Shown piece after piece: positions 1 to 6,369 of a stretch of 7,075 bases of DNA. The stretch's first letter is position 1. Each line of letters starts with the position of its first letter. Origin of the DNA: CALBPI01 sp039187375. GTDB taxonomy: Bacteria > Pseudomonadota > Gammaproteobacteria > Steroidobacterales > Woeseiaceae. A model generated the notes under the pieces. The model did not search any database. It was not told the origin of the DNA and saw nothing but the letters and a program-made list of their open reading frames with translations. The translations under genes were made by a program, and so were the position numbers. The DNA is taken from assembly GCA_039187375.1 (NCBI GenBank), contig JBCCZN010000146.1, positions 1 through 7,075 on the forward strand. The letters are read 5' to 3'.

Positions 1-261
1 CGATTTCGCGCGATTTCACCCGAGTTGATTCGCAAGGTCGCGAATCTAGGCTGTCATCTCATTGGCACCGACGCACCCTCCATCGATCCGCAAGACTCAA
101 AGACGATGGATGCGCATCATGCCGTGCATGAACACGATATGGCGATCCTGGAAGGACTGGTTCTGGATCAGGTTAGGCCCGGCGAGTATGAACTCATCGC
201 GTTGCCATTGAAGATTGCGGGCGCGGATGCGACGCCGGTGCGTGCCGTACTCAGGACTTAG
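1..261 (+). CDS. kynB: Kynurenine formamidase (arylformamidase), C-terminal part
   Basis: This is the 3' end of a gene that starts before the window; 86 residues and a TAG stop are visible, read in frame from base 1. KynB hydrolyses N-formyl-L-kynurenine to kynurenine and formate in the cytosol, the second step of tryptophan breakdown. The visible part carries the typical bacterial KynB/cyclase-family C-terminus: HLIGTDAPSIDPQDSKTMDA (visible residues 19-38), followed by HH, then AILEGLVLD (48-56) and YELIALPLK. The His of DAHH and the Glu of ILEGL fit the C-terminal metal ligands known for this metal-dependent family; that assignment is from family knowledge, not alignment. Bacterial KynB is usually about 210 residues, so roughly 40% is seen. 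It is the only + strand gene, and its last 11 bases overlap the convergent gene at 251-1633. Whether kynA or kynU lie upstream cannot be seen. A different cyclase-family hydrolase is possible but less likely. Confidence 0.9.
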   Translation, partial: RFRAISPELIRKVANLGCHLIGTDAPSIDPQDSKTMDAHHAVHEHDMAILEGLVLDQVRPGEYELIALPLKIAGADATPVRAVLRT

Positions 262-1633
262 CGCGGGTGATCGCCTGGGCCACAAGCCAGAGGCGATCTT
301 GTCCCCACACCTCCAGCAGCGGTTGATTGCTGACATCCAATAACCGGTAACTCGGCACACCCCACAGTCCGGCGGCATACATCGCAAGACGATTGTCTTC
401 TACGAGCGCTTCCCAGGTCGCGTCATCCATATGCGATTGTGCTGCTTGCCAATCCAGTCCGGCTGCTTGCACCACCTGGCGTAAACCGGCGGTTGTATTG
501 GTATTCACGCCCATAGCAAATGCATGGTGCATGAAGCTGGACAACAGGGCGTTACCGCGCCCTTGCGCTACAGCCCAAGGATACATCGCGTAACAACGTC
601 GTACCGGGTCACCAATGGGATCGAACCAGTTACCGTAGGCGACACCGCGACGACGTGCCTCCCGCGCGGTATCGAAAAAAATGTAGAAGCCCTTTTCGCG
701 TGTGGCCGGTACGCCCCGCATGACCATTGGCAATACCGGCCTGACCTCAAGATTAATATCGACCTTCTGTGCCAACGCTATCGTCTCATCGAACACAATC
801 GCGCTATAAGGGCTGCGAAGCGACGGAAAAAACTGAAGCGTCAGATCCGATGCACTCAAATTCTCGGGTACCGTCACAGCAGGACACGGAGCAATCAACG
901 GTCCATCCAGTTGTCTATCCGCACCCAGCGCAGCCAGGCGAGCCTCAAGATAATGCAGTCGATCAATGCCCCAATACCACTCGTCGCCATAATGAAACAT
1001 CGCGCCGGAGTAGTGCTTTAGCGCCTGACGACGCTGCGTGCCCGCGTGCAGTCGAGACTGCACGATGTCGTTTTCTGCTGATCCCAAAGACTGACGCAGT
1101 GCGTGCAATTGATCCGGATCATTCGACCAGAGTGCATCGCTCACTGGCGCGAGCTGTGCGGTGAGCTCAGAGCCATCGAGATTGGCGAGAATGGACAACG
1201 CCAGCTGTTTCAGTTCCGGCGATGGCGACGCCGAATCGACGGGAAAGGTCAGACCATAATGCGATGCAATGTTGCTCGAGTCGTAGCGTGATAGTGACAG
1301 CAGGAGTTCGGCATCGGCAACGTTTGCACCACTTGGGCCATCGACCAAATGGCACCGCAGTTCAATGTCATAGCGCGCAGCCAATTGCGTCAGAATCTGT
1401 GCCGTCAAATGACTATAACCGTCATCGATTTGATGGAAATACTCAACGACATGTCGCTGGGATAAACGCTGACGACGGCGCTCTGCCGCGATGCGTCTTT
1501 TTTCCACCTGACGTTCACTAAACCGATAGGTGATGAGTTTGGACAAAACCCAACGACGCAATGCCGATGGGTCCATCGTTGCAATGCCGCCCTGCTCTTC
1601 AAAGGTCTGTCTTTGTGGTTGCTCCCTCACCAT
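251..1633 (-). CDS. Double DsbA-like protein (tandem HCCA-isomerase/GST-kappa fold)
   Basis: This 460-residue protein appears to contain two thioredoxin-like domains of the DsbA/2-hydroxychromene-2-carboxylate isomerase type. Domain 1 spans about residues 61-235; it opens with VVEYFHQIDDGYSHL (62-76) and closes with EWYWGIDRLHYLE (218-230). Domain 2 spans about 263-458; it opens with LTLQFFPSLRSPYSAI (264-279), has a likely cis-proline loop GVPSY (425-429), and closes with WGQDRL (443-448). The shared opening and WG.DR ending suggest internal duplication. Neither half has a CxxC, so disulfide exchange is unlikely; a Ser in the SPYS position is typical of HCCA isomerases and kappa-class GSTs, which use glutathione. 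Residues 36-60 form a very basic, Arg-rich helix. I see no signal peptide, so it is probably cytosolic. The ATG at 1633 overlaps the hupE-like stop by 7 nt; Met20 (ATG at 1576-1574) is a plausible alternative, as neither has a strong ribosome-binding site. Substrate is unknown. Confidence 0.85.
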   Translation of the reverse strand: MVREQPQRQTFEEQGGIATMDPSALRRWVLSKLITYRFSERQVEKRRIAAERRRQRLSQRHVVEYFHQIDDGYSHLTAQILTQLAARYDIELRCHLVDGPSGANVADAELLLSLSRYDSSNIASHYGLTFPVDSASPSPELKQLALSILANLDGSELTAQLAPVSDALWSNDPDQLHALRQSLGSAENDIVQSRLHAGTQRRQALKHYSGAMFHYGDEWYWGIDRLHYLEARLAALGADRQLDGPLIAPCPAVTVPENLSASDLTLQFFPSLRSPYSAIVFDETIALAQKVDINLEVRPVLPMVMRGVPATREKGFYIFFDTAREARRRGVAYGNWFDPIGDPVRRCYAMYPWAVAQGRGNALLSSFMHHAFAMGVNTNTTAGLRQVVQAAGLDWQAAQSHMDDATWEALVEDNRLAMYAAGLWGVPSYRLLDVSNQPLLEVWGQDRLWLVAQAITRAKS

Positions 1634-2205
1634 GGCCAGGTATCCATCATCATTGTAACCCCGACGCCAAACGCCGCCCCCGATACAAACACATTCCAGT
1701 CACGCTGACGGACATTTAGTACGTTCAGGCAAATAAATGCGACCACGACGATCACCGACACAACGAATAGCTGTCCTAATTCGATTCCCAGATTGAATCC
1801 CAGCAATGGCATCACGACAGCACTGCTGTCCATCAACAATGCACGGAAGTAATTGGAAAACCCCGTCCCGTGGATCAAACCAAAAAATAGCGCCATCGCA
1901 TAGTTGCGCCCCATCTTCATCGTCGCCGCCGACTGACTCACTACGTTATTGATCGCCACGAATACAATGGTCGTTGGAATCAAGAACTCGATCAGCTGGG
2001 AGGGAATCGTCAGACCGCCTAACGCGACCATTGCTAGCGTGATGCTATGACCAATCGTAAAGGCGGTAACCAGTACCAGAATGTGTTTCCATTGCTGAAG
2101 CCGGTAGATAGCACACAGCGCCACCAGGAAGAGCAAGTGATCGAGCGCTGCACGATCACAGATATGCTCGAATCCGAGCTGCAAATAAAATAACACCTGT
2201 TGCAT
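1627..2205 (-). CDS. HupE/UreJ-family membrane protein (putative metal permease)
   Basis: This 192-residue integral membrane protein is of the HupE/UreJ_2 type. HupE and UreJ proteins are linked to nickel or cobalt uptake for hydrogenase and urease, but neither enzyme is encoded here, so the substrate is open. About six hydrophobic segments can be seen, roughly at residues 23-37, 41-62, 69-88, 103-123, 130-160 and 172-187. Conserved polar residues sit in or near them: GFEHICDRAALDHLLFL (11-27), TAFTIGHSITL (47-57), FGLIHGTGFS (108-117) and NLGIELGQ (138-145). His14, Asp17, Asp22, His23, His53, His112 and Glu142 are candidate metal ligands. It begins one base after the stop of the DUF6702-type gene (TGA, T, ATG) with no good ribosome-binding site, pointing to translational coupling. 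Its 3' end overlaps the next gene by 7 nt. The family call is firm; transport and the ion are inference. Confidence 0.87.
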   Translation of the reverse strand: MQQVLFYLQLGFEHICDRAALDHLLFLVALCAIYRLQQWKHILVLVTAFTIGHSITLAMVALGGLTIPSQLIEFLIPTTIVFVAINNVVSQSAATMKMGRNYAMALFFGLIHGTGFSNYFRALLMDSSAVVMPLLGFNLGIELGQLFVVSVIVVVAFICLNVLNVRQRDWNVFVSGAAFGVGVTMMMDTWPW

Positions 2206-2206
2206 A

Positions 2207-2731
2207 TCAGAACTGCATCACGTGTGTCGGTGTCTTTTTATTCAACATCAAACTCTGGTTGTCACCGTTAACGTGCACATAAACGATATTGGTCTGACCA
2301 GGAAACAGATCGGTAAACACCGTGTTTTTGATTTCAAGTGACGATAGCGGAGGAGCCAGCGATTGCGACATTTCCACTACCAGCGCGACATCAATGCCCG
2401 AACCAGTTAGGTGCTTTCGCTCGATATTGAGGTCCATCCTCTGCCCATTGACCTTGATGAAAAACACCTCATTGAGATAGGCCAGCAACATCGGCTCAGC
2501 ATCAGGTGATTCATTGGGCTGACAAAACGCAAGCTCGGTGCTATCCGGATCAAACACCAACGCCTCGTTCACGTCCATCAGGAATAGACGCAGACTGACC
2601 GACAACCTTGAATCGCTATCGGCGTATTCAATCTGCGTCAACGAAAGCTGTAACGGATGCGCATGTAACGCATCGCACTGCATCAACAGGACGATCAGCG
2701 CAACACAGCGCCAGCCGTGCGGCGAATACAT
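2207..2731 (-). CDS. Secreted DUF6702-type protein
   Basis: This protein of 174 residues, counted from the ATG at 2731, has an N-terminal signal peptide: hydrophobic residues 10-18, then CDALHA, with likely cleavage after Ala24. The mature protein would begin HPLQLSLTQIEY (25-36). This and the following beta-rich pattern (RLSVSLRLFLMDVNEAL, 42-58) match DUF6702 proteins, which have no known function. The C-terminal part has NTVFTDLFPGQTNIVYVHVN (145-164), also family-like. It should act in the periplasm or at the cell surface. A TTG directly before the ATG would add one Met; the ATG is preferred. The start lies 3 nt after the dipeptidase stop (TGA TTG ATG) without a clear Shine-Dalgarno, suggesting coupled translation. 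It is immediately followed by the HupE-like gene, and from memory such pairs recur in Bacteroidota, so the two products probably work together. A metal-binding or metal-delivery role is my guess. Confidence 0.82.
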   Translation of the reverse strand: MYSPHGWRCVALIVLLMQCDALHAHPLQLSLTQIEYADSDSRLSVSLRLFLMDVNEALVFDPDSTELAFCQPNESPDAEPMLLAYLNEVFFIKVNGQRMDLNIERKHLTGSGIDVALVVEMSQSLAPPLSSLEIKNTVFTDLFPGQTNIVYVHVNGDNQSLMLNKKTPTHVMQF

Positions 2732-2734
2732 CAA

Positions 2735-4039
2735 TCAGACAGTTTCGCCAGCTTGCAACTCAGCTGCCACCGTCTGCACATCCCGGAAGACCCGCATCAG
2801 ATTGCCGCTCCAGATTTTTTCGATCTCTTCCTCGGTGTAACCCCGGCGTACCAACTCTATCGTGATATTCATCACCTCGCTGGCATCAAATACACCCTGA
2901 ATACCACCGCCCCCATCGAAATCACAACCGATGCCAATGTGATCTATGCCGGCTACTGCGACAATATGATCGATATGGTCTACCGCATTGGACACGGTGG
3001 CAGGCGGACTCGGAAACTGTTGGTATATCTCGTAGCGAGCTCTGCGCATCGCCGAGCGCTCTTCCTGTGTCATTTCCATTGCGCTCCTGGTGTTAGCACT
3101 CAGCGCTGCCAGTGCCGCCACCCGTTCTGGATTTTCCGGCGCAACACGCAGGTAATCAGACAACATCGTCAGCTGGACCACACCGCCGTTTTCCGCCATC
3201 AACTTCAACATCTCATCGCTGAGATTGCGTTTGTGCTCAATGAGCGCGCGTGCGTTTGAATGCGTCGCAATAATCGGTGCCGCAGACATTTCAATCGCAT
3301 CGAAGAACACATCATCGCTGCCGTGCGAGACGTCCACCATGATGCCCAGTCGATTCATCTCAGCAACCACCTCAGCACCAAACTCGCTGATGCCTCCGTG
3401 CTCCGGACCATTCGAATCAGTGGCGGAATCCGCAATGTCGTTATTGGTGGCGTGCACCAGTGTGATGTAGCGAACCCCTTTGTCGAAAAACAGCTCGATA
3501 TTGCCAAGGTCGTCGCCAATTGGATAACCGTTCTCAATGCCCAGATAAATGGCTCGTTTGCCCGCTTTCTCCAAGGCATAGGCATCGTCCGGGTTCAGCG
3601 CAAGACCGGCCATCTCCGGATTGGCTTCGATTGATGCCAACACGGCATCAATCATCTGCAAACCCAACGCTTTGGCGCGCGATTTGTTGTCATCATCGCG
3701 AATACCCTGTGCAACGAACGCCGCAAAGAAAATGGCATCCAGACCACCCTCCTGCATGCGCGGATAATCGACCTTCGATCCGGATTCATTTGGGTCATGG
3801 CGTACGCCCATATCGAAACCCGGCTCGATCATCCGCAAAGGTGTATCCGCATGCGTGTCGAGTGTCAGCACCCGATCGTGGATCGCTAACGCCCGAGCAA
3901 CGAGTGCCTCTTCTGACTCGGCGGCCGGTGTTTCAATTGAAGCTTCTGTCGCCTCCGGTTCCGGCGTGCAGGCAACCAGCCAAGCCGTCGTGAGCAGTAA
4001 TGTGACCGGTCGAATTGTCGCTAGCATGTTCTTCACCAT
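2735..4039 (-). CDS. Membrane dipeptidase, peptidase family M19, lipoprotein
   Basis: This 434-residue zinc dipeptidase belongs to the renal (membrane) dipeptidase family, which hydrolyses dipeptides, often including those with a D-residue at the C-terminus. Residues 5-23 form a signal segment ending in a lipobox (LVAC), so Cys24 should be lipidated; Thr at +2 rather than Asp favours outer-membrane sorting. An acidic, Pro/Ala-rich tether follows (25-46). The catalytic set looks complete: DTHAD (61-65) with His63 and Asp65, bridging Glu169 in GIENG, His239 in DVSHG, His260 in IATHSNAR, and Asp373 in GCDFDG (371-376). The C-terminal segment IEKIWSGNLMRVF (406-418) is also family-typical. The ATG at 4039 has AGGA five bases upstream, inside the end of the previous gene, 2 nt after its stop. 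With the OPT transporter two genes upstream, it probably trims peptides in the envelope for uptake. Exact substrates cannot be read from sequence. Confidence 0.94.
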   Translation of the reverse strand: MVKNMLATIRPVTLLLTTAWLVACTPEPEATEASIETPAAESEEALVARALAIHDRVLTLDTHADTPLRMIEPGFDMGVRHDPNESGSKVDYPRMQEGGLDAIFFAAFVAQGIRDDDNKSRAKALGLQMIDAVLASIEANPEMAGLALNPDDAYALEKAGKRAIYLGIENGYPIGDDLGNIELFFDKGVRYITLVHATNNDIADSATDSNGPEHGGISEFGAEVVAEMNRLGIMVDVSHGSDDVFFDAIEMSAAPIIATHSNARALIEHKRNLSDEMLKLMAENGGVVQLTMLSDYLRVAPENPERVAALAALSANTRSAMEMTQEERSAMRRARYEIYQQFPSPPATVSNAVDHIDHIVAVAGIDHIGIGCDFDGGGGIQGVFDASEVMNITIELVRRGYTEEEIEKIWSGNLMRVFRDVQTVAAELQAGETV

Positions 4040-4041
4040 TT

Positions 4042-4578
4042 CTATCCTGTTGTGTGCTCGGCTGCGATCAACAGCCGCTGTGCATCTTCGAATTGCGATT
4101 TGGCACGACCAAGGTAGGTGTTCGCCTCATCGGTGTAGCCGTCAGCCATCGACGACCACACTCTATTGACGTAACGCTCGCCGGCGGCGAACTCGCTCAT
4201 GATGTCAGCGTAGGTTTGTAACCCATACAGATGCACCAGGCTCTCACGCGCTTCGACGAAACGGCGCAAATCCGGACGCAACGTCGAATCGATCCAATCG
4301 AGTAGCGCCTGACCGCTCAGCGTATCGGCATGATCGCGCTGACCCAGATCGCGCAGCAGATTGGACAGTACGTCATTGAGCGCTGACCGATTGCTCTCCA
4401 ATAAGGCACCATCCATCGCGCGCACCTTGTCAGCGCGCTTGATCAATACCACACCCGCCACGGCTGCGACCGACGCCAGTGCAAACCAAAACCAATCGAC
4501 CTGTGTGATATCGAGTGAGGTGACATAGGCGCCGCCAAGGAAGCCGATCGCAAGAAGTATGTATGCAAGATTCTTCAT
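4042..4578 (-). CDS. Two-helix membrane protein of unknown function next to OPT transporter
   Basis: I do not recognise a named family in this 178-residue protein. Two hydrophobic segments are clear, at about residues 3-20 and 28-47, separated by a short loop SLDITQVD and followed by KRADK, suggesting a helical hairpin with both ends in the cytosol. The remaining 130 residues look soluble and largely alpha-helical, with heptad-like Leu/Ala spacing (59-80 and 153-172) and a Trp/Tyr-rich stretch AAGERYVNRVWSSMADGY (131-148). No enzyme motif or metal site stands out. Its start has a good GGGAG site eight bases upstream that overlaps the OPT stop codon; only 12 nt separate the two genes, and only 2 nt separate it from the dipeptidase gene. 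This position between transporter and peptidase suggests an accessory or regulatory subunit of the OPT carrier, but that is inference from gene order only. Confidence 0.8.
   Translation of the reverse strand: MKNLAYILLAIGFLGGAYVTSLDITQVDWFWFALASVAAVAGVVLIKRADKVRAMDGALLESNRSALNDVLSNLLRDLGQRDHADTLSGQALLDWIDSTLRPDLRRFVEARESLVHLYGLQTYADIMSEFAAGERYVNRVWSSMADGYTDEANTYLGRAKSQFEDAQRLLIAAEHTTG
4045..4048 (-). promoter_or_regulatory. Ribosome-binding site of the M19 dipeptidase gene
   Basis: AGGA on the - strand lies five bases before the ATG at 4039. It sits inside the last codons and stop of the preceding gene (read as AGGA TAG AA ATG). It supports Met1 rather than Met5 as the start, and suggests that ribosomes ending the upstream gene can reinitiate here. 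Confidence 0.7.
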
Positions 4579-4586
4579 GTTGTTCG

Positions 4587-4591
4587 CTCCC
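4587..4591 (-). promoter_or_regulatory. Ribosome-binding site of the 178-residue membrane protein gene
   Basis: GGGAG on the - strand lies eight bases before the ATG at 4578. Its first G is the last base of the OPT gene's TAG stop codon, so termination and reinitiation are physically linked. It is among the clearest Shine-Dalgarno sites in the cluster. Confidence 0.7.
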
Positions 4592-6333
4592 TACATCGCA
4601 CCCTGAAGCACAACCGACACGGCATCACCGACACCCACCAGCGCCTCGCCGACAATTAAGCCGGCCGCAATCGGAATGCCGACATTATCTGACCAGTCCT
4701 TGCCCTTAAATCGATCGGCTAGTTCGCGACTGAGTGTGCCTAGCGCATAGGTGAGTACGATATTGAAAGGCAGGTAAAAACCAAGACCAACGGTAATACC
4801 AAGGCCGCCCATTAATGCAGACAGCACCGCACCGAGAATGGCACCCGCGGTGTATTTTTCGGTCGGCACGTCACCACCCATGATGCCGTCAATCGTACTG
4901 GCCAAGGCCTGAGCCTGAGGTGCAGGTAAGCGATCGCTGCCAAGCCCGTAGGCTTCGTGCAATGCGAAGATCACCAGGATCACCACAATTGGACCCAGCC
5001 AGGCACCGATGAACTGACCCATTTGTTGCATTCGCGGTGTGGCACCGACGAGATAGCCAGTTTTCAGATCCAGCATCAGGTCTGTCGCCTGCGACATTGC
5101 AACACACATCGCCGCACCGACCATGATCGCAGCGACGATTGAATCGGCACGATCCATGCCTAGCGCCTGCGTCATGACAATCAACAAAGTGATGCCGACC
5201 AATGTCATGCCTGACAACGGTGACCAATTGGTGCGGCCAATGGCTTCGGACAAAATAATGCCGGCCATCCAGATCCACAGTGTGCCCAACAGAGCCATCA
5301 AAATACCGCCCGCCACCGAAATAGACTCAACCGCAGTGACCGACATGACACTCAGCAAAATCACAGCCCCGATGACAGCAATATAGAGCAACTTGATTGG
5401 CATCTCGTCGCCGGCAGCACGAGTGTCAACCTCCGCCGCCTTCTGCATCGATTTGATCGCACTCTTGATCAATGGCGCCGCCAGTACAACGCCCATGATC
5501 GCACCACCGATCAACATGCCAATACCCAGCGGCCGATACAGCAGCAATCGAAGTGATTCAGGCTGGCTCACCACGGCGCCGGTTGCATCCAGCGGGAAGC
5601 TATTGGTCACCGCCAATAACGGCGATAAGAACCAATAGGCCACAAAGCCGCCTATGATGAACGCAATACCGCCTCGACCAGCGATGAAGCCAACACCGAT
5701 GGTCATCAGCGAGATATACCAGATGCCATTCATAAACGCGGGCATCCCGATCAACTCACCGAGATTCCAGTTCGACACACCGGTCTTGATCGTAATCGCA
5801 TGCACCGTTGCACTGATCAATGCCGCGATCACCAGAATGATCGCCTTGCGCACGCCAGCACCTGGCGATTTCAAAATGGTCGCAACCGCCACGCCGCCCG
5901 GGTAGGTCAGGCGCTCGTAATCAATCATGTGTTTACGCAACGGTACGATAAAAGCGATACCAAGAAAGGCACCAGCAATGCACCCAAAGGTCAACAGCAT
6001 CGGATCGAATCGGTCGCTGTAACCGAGCAAGAAAATCGCCGGAACCGAGAACATCATGCCCGACGAGGCGCCATTAACCCCCGACGCGATCGTCTGAACG
6101 ATGTTGTTCTCGATAATGCTCTTTCTGCGCAGCAAGCCTCGCAGTATGCCGAAGCCAAGGATGGCCGCGAGCTCCGAGCCCTCAATCGAAAAGCCAAGAA
6201 TCAAAGCCGCGTAACCGATAGAAACGGCAATGATGACACCGAGAATCCAGCCAACGATGACCGCAACCCAGGTCAGTTCAGGATAGGCCCTGACAGCCGT
6301 GGTCTGTGAGTTCAGTGTGTTCTCCCCGGACAC
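4591..6333 (-). CDS. OPT-family oligopeptide transporter
   Basis: This 580-residue polytopic inner-membrane protein belongs to the OPT family, proton-coupled carriers of small peptides and, in some branches, metal chelates. I count about 14-16 hydrophobic segments across the whole length. Family hallmarks include ENNIVQTIASG (75-85) with FSVPAIFLLG (95-104), RLTYPGGVAVA (141-151) where many relatives have a PEG-type motif, DLKTGYLVGATP (422-433), LPAPQA (469-474) and AAGLIVGEALVG (556-567). The length is normal for the bacterial branch. The start is a GTG at 6333; it is the only usual start near the N-terminus, since the first internal Met is residue 93 and an in-frame stop lies at 6372-6370. 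A weak GGTG site eight bases upstream supports it. The next gene begins 12 nt after the stop. Whether it carries peptides, modified peptides or peptide-metal complexes cannot be decided from sequence. Confidence 0.95.
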   Translation of the reverse strand: MSGENTLNSQTTAVRAYPELTWVAVIVGWILGVIIAVSIGYAALILGFSIEGSELAAILGFGILRGLLRRKSIIENNIVQTIASGVNGASSGMMFSVPAIFLLGYSDRFDPMLLTFGCIAGAFLGIAFIVPLRKHMIDYERLTYPGGVAVATILKSPGAGVRKAIILVIAALISATVHAITIKTGVSNWNLGELIGMPAFMNGIWYISLMTIGVGFIAGRGGIAFIIGGFVAYWFLSPLLAVTNSFPLDATGAVVSQPESLRLLLYRPLGIGMLIGGAIMGVVLAAPLIKSAIKSMQKAAEVDTRAAGDEMPIKLLYIAVIGAVILLSVMSVTAVESISVAGGILMALLGTLWIWMAGIILSEAIGRTNWSPLSGMTLVGITLLIVMTQALGMDRADSIVAAIMVGAAMCVAMSQATDLMLDLKTGYLVGATPRMQQMGQFIGAWLGPIVVILVIFALHEAYGLGSDRLPAPQAQALASTIDGIMGGDVPTEKYTAGAILGAVLSALMGGLGITVGLGFYLPFNIVLTYALGTLSRELADRFKGKDWSDNVGIPIAAGLIVGEALVGVGDAVSVVLQGAM

Positions 6334-6341
6334 CTTTTTTT

Positions 6342-6345
6342 CACC
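6342..6345 (-). promoter_or_regulatory. Weak ribosome-binding site before the GTG start of the OPT gene
   Basis: GGTG lies eight bases before the GTG start at 6333, separated by a run of seven A residues and one G on the - strand. A stronger GGGGAG lies inside the gene at codons 3-4, but the only codon at suitable distance after it is CTG, so the GTG start is preferred. The 36-nt gap before the OPT gene holds no convincing promoter or terminator. Confidence 0.4.
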
Positions 6346-6369
6346 GACCCGAAGCCTACCACAGGCGCA

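Noticed and set aside
1..17. Direct repeat CGATTTC-GCG-CGATTTC at the window edge
   Set aside because: It is short, inside the kynB coding frame (RFRAIS), and has no partner elsewhere that I could see.
4059..4077. Six-bp hairpin (CGGCTG, 7-nt loop, CAGCCG) shortly before the dipeptidase start
   Set aside because: The stem is short, lies in coding sequence of the 178-residue protein gene, and has no following U run on the - strand; it is not a convincing terminator or riboswitch.
5800..6309. Open frames of about 160-170 codons on the + strand opposite the OPT, dipeptidase, ArgE-like and DsbA-like genes
   Set aside because: They are antisense shadows with unnatural composition (rich in His, Arg, Gln, Cys), no ribosome-binding site and no recognisable domain.
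6316..6341. Possible + strand terminator: GTGT/ACAC arms followed by T7
   Set aside because: The stem is only four base pairs, the site spans the OPT start, and no + strand gene precedes it; the T run is more simply the A-rich spacer before the GTG start.
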